A stretch of DNA of 64,000 bases, taken from Entoloma clypeatum. Its lineage: Eukaryota > Basidiomycota > Agaricomycetes > Agaricales > Entolomataceae. Position 1 is the first letter of the stretch; each line of letters begins with the position of its first letter. Position numbers and translations under genes: made by a program. The notes under the pieces are model-generated. The model ran no database searches. It worked only from the letters and a program-made list of their open reading frames with translations, and was not told the origin of the DNA. The stretch is taken from the NCBI GenBank assembly GCA_963565915.1, contig OY751486.1, forward strand, positions 2,418,001 through 2,482,000, read 5' to 3'. Below, one piece after another: positions 34,206-45,659 of this stretch.

Positions 34206-34493
34206 TGTTGAGGCGACGCTAAGTCAAACGACGTCGCGAGCCCAAACTTAAGAACGAAGTGGAAAATGTGAAGTGAACTGAATTGCCCAGAGACCCAGCG
34301 GGAATCTCAAGAGAACAAGCTATCGAATACAAGTGAAAGTACTTTACTTATATATGTAAATTCCATGAGGCTGCGTTGTGGCAGCGTCATGCTGCGTGAT
34401 AATAATAAGATGTCCTCATGTGCGATATGATGTAGATAAGATAAGATCGAGATAAGATAAGATAAAGTGAAAAGTGAAAGTACGATCATAACA
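34206..34493 (-). repeat. Gypsy-2 3' LTR
   Basis: TG...CA ends, 288 bp, with several GATAAGATAAGAT repeats; identical by eye to the other LTR. Confidence 0.95.
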
Positions 34494-34504
34494 TTACCCC
34501 CTTT

Positions 34505-37500
34505 CTAGATCTCGACTTCCAGGCGAGATATGATGTTGTCCGGGGTGTTCGTGAAATTTTCATATGGTTTAAATTCCAATCCTTCAAAGATGTTTGCGCG
34601 TAAGCGCCGAGGTGCATTCGGGTTTAATTTAAAGAAGTCCTCCACCGCTTCCTTGGCATGTTCTAGGTGATCCTCGGGTTCCCACGTGTTGTGGTCCTGA
34701 GTCAGACCCTCCCATTGCACTAAATATTCCAGCTTTCCTCTCTTCAACCTTGAGTCAATAACTTTTGCGACGTCGTACTCCTCTTCGCCATTGATAACTA
34801 TCGGGTTTGGTGCCTGCACCCTTTGTGACATAAATAGTGGTTCCTTAAATAATCGGACTCGTGATACATTGATGACCGGGTGGATTTTCCAGGTTTTCGG
34901 TAATTTAAGTTCTACGGCGTGTGACGAAATGATTTTGGTTATGGTATAGGGTCCAATCCATCGTTCGGCAAGTTTCTTTAAGGGTCGGTTCAACTTCAGG
35001 TCTTTAGTCGATAACCAAACTTTGTCTCCAACTTTGTAAACTGGTGCATCACCCCGTTTCAGGTTCGCATACCGTTCCATCTCTTCTCGTGCTTTTACTA
35101 ACGCCGCTTCCGCCTCCTCATGAATCCTCTTCATTCGCTCTGCGAATTCTTTTGCTGGTTCTGACTTTTCTGCCCTCCGAGGTTCTACGCCCATCCTAGG
35201 GTTAAACCCATAATTTACATAGAACGGCGAGAACTGAGTTGCCGTGTGAATTTTATTATTATAGGCGAACTCCGCAGTTGCCATCCATTCGGGCCAATCT
35301 GTTTGCCGGTGGGAAATAAATGATCTTAGATATTGTTCCAACTCCTGGTTGATGCGTTCTGTCTGTCCGTCTGTTTGCGGATGATACGCCGTTGATAATT
35401 TAGTTGTAATCCCCAATATTTTATTTAGTTCCTTCATAAATATTGCCGCAAATTGTGGTCCTCGATCTGATGTTAACGATTCTGGCAGTCCATGAAGTTT
35501 CCAGACTTCGTCCCGATATAATTTAGCTAATCCTTCTGCTGAGACTTCATCGCGTGTTTTGATAAAGTGTGATTGCTTTGTTGATCTGCAAGCCACGACT
35601 AATACTGCGTTGTACCCCTGAGCTTCTGGGAGTCCTACAATAAAATCTGCTGTAACATGTTTCCATGGTCCTGCATGTTCCGTGTTTGCTTTTAATTTAC
35701 CGGCTAGCGGTTGAGGCACGTTTTTTGATCGTTGACATCTGTCGCAGCCCTCGACGTATGCTTTGACCATGTTTGTAATACTAGGCCACCAATAATTACG
35801 TGTAACCAATTCCAGGGTCTTCCACTGCCCTGGGTGTCCTGCAACTGGGTTGTCGTGGTGTAATTTAATTATTTCCTCCCTGAGTTCCTGACTTTTCGGA
35901 ACATAAACCTTTCCTCTATGTAACCAGAGTCCCTGCTCTTCATGCCATTCATCTGCGCGCAATGTTTTGGTATTTGTTTTCTTTAACTCTTCCACTGCTT
36001 TCAACACTTGTTCGTCAAATTCCTTGGCATCCCTGATGCGTTTTAATAGTTTACTTTCCTCTCCATCAATAAGTATGTGACCTCTATCCATTGCTCGTAA
36101 ATGGAAGTATTCTGGTTTTAATAATGTTACATCTTCGTTGTCATTTTCCACCCCCTTTCTATGATCGACCCTTCTCGAAAGAGCGTCCGCCTTTCCCATT
36201 GAGGTGCCAGCTTTGTGTATTAATTTAAAGTTGAAGCGTGTTAGATACAACGCCCAGCGTGCTTGTCTGCGATTAAGCTTTCGTCCCTGCATGAAGTACT
36301 CGAGGTTTTTATGATCGGTCCAGATCTCGACCTCATGTTTGGCTCCTTCAAGGTGGTGTCTCCATGCTTCCAGCGCTCGAATTATGCCCAGCATTTCTTT
36401 ATCGTGTACGTCGTAATTTCGTTCCACATCATTTAATCCTTTAGATAGAAAGGCACATGGCCTCCATTTCTCATCCTCGCATTCCATAGATAGAATTGCT
36501 CCTGTAGCAAAGTCCGATGCGTCTGATTCTACTCTCAACTTCCGATCCGGATCGGGAGATACTAGTATAGGTGCTTCCGTAAATAATTTCTTTAGCATAT
36601 CAAACGCTTCCTCCTGTTCCTCTTTCCAATTCCAGATTGTTTCTTTCCTTGTTAATTTATGTAAGGGCCCTGCCACTTTAGAGAAGTCTTTGACAAATCT
36701 TCGGTAGAAATTGGCCAATCCTAGAAACGACTGAACTTCTTTGACTTTTGTTGGTTTCGGCCATTGTTTGATGGCGTCTACTTTTGAAGGATCCATTCGA
36801 ATTCCGTCTTTCCCAATAATTAACCCTAAGAACTCTATTTCGTCTCGGTCAAAGAAACATTTTCCTGGTTTTAAGAATAAGTCGTTTTCTCGTAATCTTT
36901 TTAGAATTTCCTCCACGATTTCACTGTGTCCTTTTTCTCCTTCAGTTGCTACCAATATATCATCGATATAGATGACTACGTCTCCTTGATCAATCAAGTC
37001 TCTAAATATGTCGTTCATCATAGTTTGAAACGTGCTTGGGGAATTATTTAATCCGAAAAACATGACTGTTGGTTCGAAAGCTCCATCTGGGGTTGTGAAT
37101 GCCGCTTTCCACTCGTCTCCTTCTTTGATGCGTACATTGTTATACCCCCATCTGAGGTCCATTTTGGTAAACCTTTTCTTTCCCTTTAATTTATCGATCA
37201 ACTCCGGAATTAACGGGAGTGGATAATTATTGCGAACGGTCCAGCCGTTAATGTGTCGGTAATCCTGTACCATTCGTTTCTTTCCGTCTTTTTTGGGTAT
37301 AAAGAATACTGGCGAAGTTTGTGGTGACTTGGTAGGTCGAATATATCCTTTGCGTAATTGATCGTTTACAAATTCGGATACTTCTTTCCTTTCATCTGGT
37401 GACAGGGGATAGACTTTGGCCTTCTTTGGTACGAAATCCGGTTTTAAGTCTATAGCGTGGTCCCATGGTTTCCTGACTGGTAATCTCTCCGATGCTTTCT

Positions 37501-38446
37501 TTTCAAAGACTGATAGATATTTGTGGTATTTCCGGGGGACAACCTGTTCTGCCGGTACTTCATCTAAGGGTTCCCCTTTAGCTGCCCTGAGCGTGTGGAT
37601 TACTTCCTCCTCCATTTCTTCCTCATTTCCTTCTACTACTTCTTCCATTCTTCCGCCCCATCTGGTTCTCGCAGTTTTATTTAAATAACGTGTTCGACGC
37701 ATGCCACATTCTTCTGGACATCTTGATAGTTTAATTTCCGCCTTTTCCCAATTGATTTCTGGATTATGGCGTTTCAGCCAGGTATGTCCAACAATAATTT
37801 TAGCTTTCCCTAGGTTGCATGCCTCAAACACGGCTATCTCCACATGTCCTTTATACCGCATAGCCATGACTGCTTCATGCGTGATCGAACCTCCTTGGTT
37901 AAGCGTGCCATCAACATTATAGACCCGAATGGGGAAAGGTAGTTCCCTTAATTTAATGTTGTTCCTTTTGGCGAAGTCCAGATCTATGAACATCCCTGTC
38001 GCCCCTGAGTCTAATAATGCTTCAACATCAAATGTGCGTTTGTCCTGCAACGTTTCCAGCGTGATTTTCATCATAAGCTCCTTTTCCAAAGAAGCGGATC
38101 GAATAAAAGATGGTTCCCCCATAGAGTCCGTTTGCCTAGTTAAATTATCTGATTCTTTGCAACAGGGAATTAAGCATTCATCCGTAGGGGACGAACCAAG
38201 CCTCGTTTCTGAGGGCTCCCCAATGATATAGTTTACAAGGGTATCTAAGTCCGATTCATCTTTTTTTGGTTTTTCTTTCCTACTAGGTTTATCTAATAGT
38301 ATTTTATTGTACGTAACTGCAGCATCCGTAAGTTTCTGAAACCAAGATTTTACAATGTCCTTATGTACGTAAGAGTCTATAGGCAAACATTCATATCGAT
38401 TCGTCAGAGCCAGCGGGGGATTTACTGGTTGACGTTCACAAAACCC
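34505..38446 (-). CDS. Gypsy-2 Pol polyprotein (-1 frame)
   Basis: Open for 1,313 codons from the frameshift site to TAG/TGA at 34505, with no lesion seen. Protease ALLDSGATGMFIDLDF; reverse transcriptase (KKDGKKRMVQDYRHIN, VVIYIDDILVATEG); RNase H (LRVESDASDFATGAI); integrase zinc domain (HHDNPVAGHPGQ...CDRCQRSK), catalytic core (TADFIVGLP, SDRGPQF, DGQTERINQELEQ); SH3-like tail; chromodomain (YDVAKVIDSRLKRGK...YLVQWEG...NTWEPEDHL). There is no ATG at the start of this frame; it overlaps the end of gag, so translation by -1 frameshifting is the simplest model. Product: all enzymes for reverse transcription and integration. Confidence 0.93.
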   Translation of the reverse strand, partial: GFCERQPVNPPLALTNRYECLPIDSYVHKDIVKSWFQKLTDAAVTYNKILLDKPSRKEKPKKDESDLDTLVNYIIGEPSETRLGSSPTDECLIPCCKESDNLTRQTDSMGEPSFIRSASLEKELMMKITLETLQDKRTFDVEALLDSGATGMFIDLDFAKRNNIKLRELPFPIRVYNVDGTLNQGGSITHEAVMAMRYKGHVEIAVFEACNLGKAKIIVGHTWLKRHNPEINWEKAEIKLSRCPEECGMRRTRYLNKTARTRWGGRMEEVVEGNEEEMEEEVIHTLRAAKGEPLDEVPAEQVVPRKYHKYLSVFEKKASERLPVRKPWDHAIDLKPDFVPKKAKVYPLSPDERKEVSEFVNDQLRKGYIRPTKSPQTSPVFFIPKKDGKKRMVQDYRHINGWTVRNNYPLPLIPELIDKLKGKKRFTKMDLRWGYNNVRIKEGDEWKAAFTTPDGAFEPTVMFFGLNNSPSTFQTMMNDIFRDLIDQGDVVIYIDDILVATEGEKGHSEIVEEILKRLRENDLFLKPGKCFFDRDEIEFLGLIIGKDGIRMDPSKVDAIKQWPKPTKVKEVQSFLGLANFYRRFVKDFSKVAGPLHKLTRKETIWNWKEEQEEAFDMLKKLFTEAPILVSPDPDRKLRVESDASDFATGAILSMECEDEKWRPCAFLSKGLNDVERNYDVHDKEMLGIIRALEAWRHHLEGAKHEVEIWTDHKNLEYFMQGRKLNRRQARWALYLTRFNFKLIHKAGTSMGKADALSRRVDHRKGVENDNEDVTLLKPEYFHLRAMDRGHILIDGEESKLLKRIRDAKEFDEQVLKAVEELKKTNTKTLRADEWHEEQGLWLHRGKVYVPKSQELREEIIKLHHDNPVAGHPGQWKTLELVTRNYWWPSITNMVKAYVEGCDRCQRSKNVPQPLAGKLKANTEHAGPWKHVTADFIVGLPEAQGYNAVLVVACRSTKQSHFIKTRDEVSAEGLAKLYRDEVWKLHGLPESLTSDRGPQFAAIFMKELNKILGITTKLSTAYHPQTDGQTERINQELEQYLRSFISHRQTDWPEWMATAEFAYNNKIHTATQFSPFYVNYGFNPRMGVEPRRAEKSEPAKEFAERMKRIHEEAEAALVKAREEMERYANLKRGDAPVYKVGDKVWLSTKDLKLNRPLKKLAERWIGPYTITKIISSHAVELKLPKTWKIHPVINVSRVRLFKEPLFMSQRVQAPNPIVINGEEEYDVAKVIDSRLKRGKLEYLVQWEGLTQDHNTWEPEDHLEHAKEAVEDFFKLNPNAPRRLRANIFEGLEFKPYENFTNTPDNIISRLEVEI

Positions 38447-39507
38447 TGCTGCCCAGCAGCTTGTCCATTGTTCTGACCATTGGGATTCGGCGCAGGCGCG
38501 CCAATCACACCCCTTGGTCCATTTGCGGCTAGTCGTGCTTGACGCCTTGCCGTGATTTGTCGTAGGATTTCTTCTTCCTCATGTTCGTCGATTTGTTCGA
38601 TCACAGCCGCTCGCACCTTGCGTTGTGGCCGTCTGCATTCCCGGGCGAAATGCCCCTGTCCTCCGCAATTGTAACAATTACCAGGCGCTCGGCGCTGGTT
38701 TCTATCGACCTCCATAGCATTGGGATCTCGGCGTCCCTGACCTTGCTGTCCGTTTTGCTGCGGGGCTCGGTACCCCCCGTACTGTTGTTGACCGAATGGT
38801 CGCTGCTGATTCTGCTGGTTTGCGGGCCGATTGCCCCAACCGGTTCTCTGCTGTCCAAAATTGTTGCCGGTCCTCATGCCCGGTCTTGCCGCATAAGTTT
38901 CCTCTGCTCTTCCGATTGCTAAAATTTCCTCACACGTGTCTTGCACGGTGGTCTGTCGTCTTCCCTGCTGAAACATTTGTTGTATGATCGAATCCTTGGT
39001 GTTCCTTTCTAGCAATATCCCATGCATTTCCTCAATTTGGCCTTTGATGACCAACGTTCCAAATTGTGTAATAAAATCGTCCACCCGCATGTTTCCTTGT
39101 TTAAAGGTTTCGATTTTGGCACGTGCCCATTCTATTTCGGTTGCTGATTGGAATCTTGACGTCACCTCTCTCATTAATTGCTGGAACGTGGGCCATTGTT
39201 CTGATTCCATGCACTGCCTCAAGCGTGTTTCCCCATAGGTGCCGGCGGTAGCGCCTTCCAGGCGAGACCATACTGCAATACAAATTTCTTCCTGTCCTTG
39301 GAACAGGTCCCGATTGACCCTGATCCATGCCAGCATCTTTGTCCACCATACTCCGAACGTTGCCTTGGCCCCATTGTACCTGCCGGGGTCTGCAGCGATT
39401 TCTAGTCGTCTTCCATTGGGACGCGGGGCGGCGGGATTATGAGCGGGAGGAGGGAGAGGGGGATTGGGAAGGGGATTGTCGAACTCGTCGTCGTTGTTGT
39501 CGGCCAT
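38422..39507 (-). CDS. Gypsy-2 Gag
   Basis: 361 residues, intact. Residues 1-35 are acidic and proline-rich. A Gag capsid domain follows (FGVWWTKMLAWIR, WPTFQQLMREVTSRFQ, KIETFKQGNMRVDDFITQFG). A Gln/Arg/Gly-rich stretch precedes one zinc knuckle, CYNCGGQGHFAREC, near residue 288. The start is the only ATG near the leader and gives a plausible MADNNDDEFDN N-terminus. About 555 bp of leader separate it from the 5' LTR. It would form the particle and bind element RNA. Confidence 0.93.
   Translation of the reverse strand: MADNNDDEFDNPLPNPPLPPPAHNPAAPRPNGRRLEIAADPGRYNGAKATFGVWWTKMLAWIRVNRDLFQGQEEICIAVWSRLEGATAGTYGETRLRQCMESEQWPTFQQLMREVTSRFQSATEIEWARAKIETFKQGNMRVDDFITQFGTLVIKGQIEEMHGILLERNTKDSIIQQMFQQGRRQTTVQDTCEEILAIGRAEETYAARPGMRTGNNFGQQRTGWGNRPANQQNQQRPFGQQQYGGYRAPQQNGQQGQGRRDPNAMEVDRNQRRAPGNCYNCGGQGHFARECRRPQRKVRAAVIEQIDEHEEEEILRQITARRQARLAANGPRGVIGAPAPNPNGQNNGQAAGQQGFVNVNQ
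38440..38446 (-). promoter_or_regulatory. Gypsy-2 -1 frameshift heptamer G GGT TTT
   Basis: Minus-strand GGGTTTT in the X XXY YYZ phase, five codons before the gag stop (38422-38424). Pol is in the -1 frame and open across it. Confidence 0.7.
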
Positions 39508-40061
39508 GTTGTGTGAGCAATAGTGCTTTGTAGCGGGCGCGCGACCCTGTTCTGCTACTTAAGCGAAAAAGAAAACCTAAAAAAGAAAACCCAAAGAACG
39601 ATCTGTTTACCCAGGCAGCCGAAATGCCCGAATGAAGGAAGATCTGGGAAAAATGAAAACCACGCGGTCAACACCCCTACGCGCGCTGGTTCTGTCGAAT
39701 CCGGGAAAAGATCGGGGGTTGGAACACCTTTTGAGAACTAAACGTGCGCGACCTTCTTTTCCAAGTCGCCACACGCGCCAGCAGCTTTCCCGAAGGTTAG
39801 TTGCGTCGGCCTTTGGTCACCTCGACACGGGACGGGCTCAACGTTTCCCTGTGTGTCTCGAACGGCAACGCTAGTTATAGTGGGTGCACCAAGCGTTTCT
39901 CTTCTTATCCCTGAAGTCCGGGAGGTCCCCCTTAACGCTAGGGTCCGCGTGTAATGGCGAGGTGTGACTTTTAACGCAAAAGCACGAAACGGCGGGGATA
40001 GTGATGGTGATGTGGGAGTGTGTGTGTTTGGGCGGGCGATGATGATAAGAGCTTGTTCTTC
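39508..40061 (-). other. Gypsy-2 leader between 5' LTR and gag
   Basis: No coding capacity recognised. It should hold the primer site and packaging signal; the sequence next to the LTR (GAAGAACAAGCTCTTATC, minus strand) is not a primer site I recognise. Confidence 0.5.
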
Positions 40062-40349
40062 TGTTGAGGCGACGCTAAGTCAAACGACGTCGCGAGCCCA
40101 AACTTAAGAACGAAGTGGAAAATGTGAAGTGAACTGAATTGCCCAGAGACCCAGCGGGAATCTCAAGAGAACAAGCTATCGAATACAAGTGAAAGTACTT
40201 TACTTATATATGTAAATTCCATGAGGCTGCGTTGTGGCAGCGTCATGCTGCGTGATAATAATAAGATGTCCTCATGTGCGATATGATGTAGATAAGATAA
40301 GATCGAGATAAGATAAGATAAAGTGAAAAGTGAAAGTACGATCATAACA
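40062..40349 (-). repeat. Gypsy-2 5' LTR
   Basis: 288 bp, identical by eye to 34206-34493. Confidence 0.95.
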
Positions 40350-41584
40350 CCCTCAGAACACATGGCACCCAGGACAGGTGGTTTCGAGAACAATGATCCT
40401 TTGCTAGGTGAAGAGGCACCTGGTTTTATGGAAGTGCCAATGAAGGAAACACGAAGACGGTGTCATATAGATTTTCAAAAAGTGACGGACCAGCACGTCA
40501 TTCAACCCATGGTTTGCGCTTCATGCGCTCGTGAAAATGACATATTAGAGCCACCCAGTTCATACCATGATGTGAGCATTAATGACTTGCCAAACCAACA
40601 TCGGCTCCAACCCCACACACCTCATCCCGCCCATCAATTAATCAATGGGATGCTTTTGGAACCTCGAGGCATTTCACAGAATCATGACACAGGGACTACA
40701 ATGATCAAAATCTGTCAGGAATCTTGGTCAGCTCTGACGTCAAGCAAAGAAGACTGCCCCAAACATTCACTCGCAAATGACATGTGGATTGGCGATGCAC
40801 CGCCCGAACTTCAAGGATTGACCTTTCCCGAACAACAACTTCTCGGGCTACTATATCCACAAGTTTATGTATTCAAACCTTTCCCAAAAAAAGTGTTGGG
40901 AATTTAAGACGCTAGCTCTCTGCAATGTGCAATTCGGGGCAATGTGACGTCTTTCGAACTTGACAATTCAGGAATTACCTCAATGTTGGAGGGCAATCTT
41001 ATGCCCCGGCCACCTGCTCTCCTTGCCTCCGTCATCACAGTAACGTTTGTGGGGCTTGGAGAGCTACCGAAGGCTTGGCTATGCAAGACCTTCCGGGTCC
41101 GACGTCAGGTTGTTGCTGCTGCCCTTTCATGGCTGAAAAGATATAACCCAAAATACTATGGAACGACTGAGATCAGCTATGCTAGGTTGGAGGACAACAT
41201 ACCAGATGAAATAACAAGCATTATACGGCAAAGCGAGGATGAAGGAGTTGTCAATGAAGAAAGCGCAAGCTATATTCCGACTGACGAGGATCAAATGAGT
41301 AAATGATTAATTTGTTGTCAGCTCCACTATAAAAACTGAAGGACGTTACAGATTGCACCAGCGACAGAGATGATATAAATGCTGATCGTCTTACACCTCT
41401 CGCAAAAACGGCAGATGCAACATGTGAGAATCTTGAATGTCGTGTATTGCTGAGTGTATAGTGACCGCTTGCAGTGCCCGATGTTATACCTCTACAGATA
41501 TCAGGTGCAATAGATACAGATTCGTCGAAGCTCACAGGAAATGAGCTCATGAAATGAGCATTGCTCAACCTGTGGAAAACATCA

Positions 41585-42252
41585 TAGATCACCTGGATCA
41601 TGAAATGAAAATATTTTGACGATGCATATGGATCCTGTGTGATATTCCATGCATGCTTCTCAACATCAGGTCCCACTGTTTGCAGTAATCACTGCATGTC
41701 TATCTCTTCATGTGCAAATATTTGCACAATTGGATCATGGAGATCATCTGGGTTGATAGTAGCCCAAAGAGTGGGGGGATTCAATCGGATCGATGTTGAC
41801 CAAATCTGACTTTTCAAACGGAACTTGCTGGCATTTGACCCCATGATACGACCAGCTGCTGCATGTATATTTCGTTTCAACAACTGCACAGCTGTATCGG
41901 TGACTGCTAATCTTCTCTAACGTGATCGTAGCAAGAACCTGTGACTGTGCTTCAAAGTTCCGCTGATGGGACTGAAGACGTGCTGCGCTGAGGGCCTGGC
42001 GCCTCTGCTAAATACCGAATGCTGTGAACGGAAATGTCTCATGGCGCCGGAATGGCGCATCGCAGTACCGTAAACACCATCAGACATGGTCTGCGAAAGC
42101 AACCAGAATTGGACGATTTGCCTCTATTCCACCTCTCCCATAAGGGAATAGGAGGGGATAGGCTTTCTCAAAGAAATTCTCGCCTTTTTCTTGGCTACGA
42201 TCTATGCCATCATGTTCTCTGTTTAGTGGCCGACCAAAGTCACTGGCTGCTA
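41585..42252 (-). other. Inverted segment inside the Helitron
   Basis: Minus-strand reading gives conserved Helitron core: NFFEKAYPLLFPYGRGGIEANR, FPFTAFGI, QRRQALSAARLQ, RNIHAAAGRIMGSNASKFR, PPTLWATINPDDLHDPIVQI, and SSKYFHFMI. Plus-strand Helitron coding stops at ALLNLWK (about 41583) and resumes at STLFGIERRQYRV (about 42260). Flipping the segment puts all blocks in order. Confidence 0.85.
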
Positions 42253-45063
42253 TAGATCCATGGCGGACAGCATAAGCACGCTCTTCGGAATTGAGAGGCG
42301 GCAGTACAGAGTCATCAGCAAAGATGGCATTTTTGGCTATTTATCAGCTTACTTTGGAGTCGTTGAGTCCCAAGGGCATGGCACCCTTCACCTTCACATT
42401 CTAATGTGGTTACAGAATGCCCCAGGTTTGACAGAAATGCATCGGCTGCTCAAAACGCAAGTGTTTCGAGAGAAGGTGCTGAAATTCATGACAGTCAATA
42501 TACGAGCCCATCTACCAGGAGTGGACAAAGCAATTGATGTTAGATCCATTCCGAATGAAACAGATATTGCATACTCTCATCCTCCGAACCCATCAATAGA
42601 AAACCAGGCATACGAATCTGAATGCAATGCGTATGAGCGTCGTGTTGCGCGGGCAAAGCAGGTCCATACCTGCAAACTTTGCATATGTCTTCAGGTAAAT
42701 GCAAAGGGTATAATTGTGTGCAAGCGCAGAGTGCCTTTCGAAGTTTGTGAAGCTCCGTATGTTAATGAGAATGGTATGTGGTGTCCAGAGCGATACTTTG
42801 CATACTTCAATTCCTAGAACCCATCCATCAGCATTTGTGTCAAATGTAACAATGATTTGAAGATACTCCTTAATGGACCCAAAACGATGAACATTACCTA
42901 CTACATCACTGGCTATTCCCATAAAAATCAACAGAAGAACCACAATGTATCAGCCGTTGTCGCACGCAGACTCACGTACCACATTGAACAATCAGAGTAT
43001 GTCGAGTCACTACAGGACAAGCAACGTCTACTTCTTTTCAGGATTGTGAATGCCATGAACAGCGATCAGGAACTTGTGGCACCAATGGTGATATCATTCC
43101 TAATGGGATGGGGAGACACGTACACATCTCATCAGTACATGGCAGTATACTGGTCTCAATTCGTGTCTGTTTTGCTCCATGAGTATCTGGAACTTGTCCA
43201 GGGGAAAACAAAGTATGTCATTACCGAATTATGTAGTTAGATTTGCTCATGGAGTGCGTAGCGCGACACAAGTTCAAGAGGATGTGACAGCAAAGAACGA
43301 CCCAGATAGAGGTAGCACAGTTCCCGATGATGAGGGCAGGTTGACAATAACAGAGAACCCAGAAGATGATCTCGCCCAGGTTCGTGAAACCATCCCACCA
43401 CATTATATGTTCATCGCCGACAAGTTTGAAATAAGAATGGTGACGAAACTGTGAATCTTGAATTTGATCAACAAGGCAGGCTCTATAGTCCAAATCAAGC
43501 AACAGACTATAGATGTCGTGGAAAAGCCCTAGAGTTGTTAAACGTATACACGTTTTTCACCGATACGAGAGAAGAACCAAACTCAAAAGAGAAAAGTCAA
43601 AGCACAACTTTGCCCAAGGTAAATGCTGTCAGTGAACAGGAAGAACCACAAAAGAAACCAAAAACTCATGGACGGCCATGCAATGAGCGAATACCCTACA
43701 CCGCAGACCATCCATGCAGTGACAAGAAGATATGCATCAGGCGGAGCAAAGGACATAACAATATTCCAAATTTTGTTGGCCGTTATTTCGCGCGGCGGTA
43801 TGACAATGAAGACCTGAATGATTTTTTCTATGCATCAATGCTGCTGTTGCTGAAGCCATGGAGAAACCCGTTGACTGACCTGAAGGCCAATGGTGATACA
43901 TGGAAGGAAGCATACAATAGTTTCATTCAACAGGCATCAGAAATTACCAAGAACATCATCGAAAACATCCAATTTTTCTTTACATGCCAGACCGCGGCAA
44001 AAGTTGCTCAGGAAACAGAAGATCTCGATGCAATTGAGGCAGTGGAAGCAATAGCTCATAGGTTCGAGGTGTTGGAAGATGAAATGGATGAAGATTTGGA
44101 TGAGAGCAGTAATACTGTACTATTGCGGGCGGCATTAGAATGACAGAAGAGGGCCTCGAACAACTCAAGGGAGAGTTAAGACCCATAGCAGAGGACAATT
44201 GGGGCCGTTTAGCTGTGGCCACGGCACAGGGTGGTCTTTTTCTTCCACATAGGATGAAAGATCAATGGCTTTTCAGCATTGATGGTGATTGGGAAGGCAT
44301 CGGTACCGGAAACGAACTTCAAAAACTGTCGATTTGGATGGCACAGATAGATCACATGATCAATCTTCAAAGTATTGGAGAAGAGGCAACAGACGTGACA
44401 GGAGACAGCGAATTGAGTCGAAGCGAGAAAAGCGGACAGAGAGAAGGAAGGGTCGAGCTGCTAGAAAATCAAGACAAAGCGCAAGTTAGGCACGCCAGCA
44501 GTAATTCCGACGATCCTGCAATGGAGCAAGCACTGCCCAACCTCAATGTGAATGATTTAAATGCAGATCAAAAGTGTGCATATGATATCGTATCCCGCCA
44601 TCTGACGCATACCCTAGGTCCATGTTTACTATTCTGCAGCGGCCTGACGATAGAGGCAGCTAAAATAAAAATAAAAATCTTGTTTCACAGCCGGCAGAGC
44701 TGTAGCTCCATTGCGCATGATCATTTACGGAGAAGGTGGTACTGGAAAATCTTGTGTTATCCAGACTATAACAGAAATGTTCGCGAAGAAAGGAGCATCG
44801 TCATTGCTAGTGAAAGGTGCATACACAGGGATAGTGGCATCGCTCATAGGAGGAAAAACATTGCACAATGTAGGCCATATTCCGGTGAACAAGTCTGCGA
44901 AGTCACGGGCTGAAGAGATAGGCAATGAGGTGAAGAAGAAACTTCAAGAATTTTGGAGGACATACATATATTTCATCATTGATGAATATTCCATGATACA
45001 GAAGACCTTTCTTTGGGACCTTGAAAAGAACATCACGATTGGTAAAGGGGGGGGCACCAATGG

Positions 45064-45618
45064 TGTTACAGCGATAGCCTACAACAACAAGTTCAAAGAT
45101 CAGATCGCGTGGGTTCGCACTGGTTCCACAACAAGTCCCTCGATAGGTCGACTTGGTCAATCAGCGAGTTCCTCAGAAGGACGACTCGGTTCGGGTCAAG
45201 CAGAGCTAAGTCCTCGCAAGGCACTTAGTTGGAGAGTGTTCGAAGTAATAGACAAGTAAGCGTTGTTTGCCTAGGTCAAGCTAAGGACCTCTACTCTAAG
45301 GTTACAGGTCTTATATATGTTATCCTATAGCTATAAATAAGTAAGTGCTGCGCAGGAGCTAAATAAGCCATTGGTTAGATAGATGTTTCAAGGGGCTGTG
45401 GCATAAGAGTCAGAGATAAGGCCGCGAGGCCGTGAGTCAGAGATAACGAGTGAAAATGTATCTAAAAGGGGAATAGTCCGAGTCAGTGTGAGTCATAGCG
45501 CTGATAGAGGGGACACATGTCCCAGGGTCGTCGGAGTTAAGTGAAACGGGGTGTGATGGGGATCAAGGGTTGAAGGGTCGTGTGAAGGTGCGTAGGAAGA
45601 GGGTGAAAAAGTGTAACA
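45064..45618 (-). repeat. Gypsy-3 3' LTR (555 bp)
   Basis: TG...CA ends, near-identical to 51489-52048. Confidence 0.95.
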
Positions 45619-45659
45619 TTACCCCCCTTCTATGCTTGAAGTCACCGGCTTCAATGTTT

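Larger units (their letters stand above)
34206..40349 (-). mobile_element. Gypsy-2: apparently intact chromodomain retrotransposon
   Basis: LTRs at 34206-34493 and 40062-40349 (288 bp each) show no difference by eye. Target duplication CCCTC at 34201-34205 and 40350-40354. Gag and Pol frames are open throughout, with Pol in the -1 frame. Polypurine tract AAAGGGGGTAA (minus strand) adjoins the 3' LTR at 34494-34504. It sits inside the Helitron N-terminal coding region. Identical LTRs and open frames suggest recent, possibly continuing, activity. Confidence 0.97.

Noticed and set aside
36741..38231. Plus-strand frames inside Gypsy-2 pol
   Set aside because: Shadows of the intact minus-strand pol.
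45064..45259. Extension of the Helitron helicase frame past Walker B
   Set aside because: These codons are Gypsy-3 LTR sequence; the real helicase resumes at 52049.
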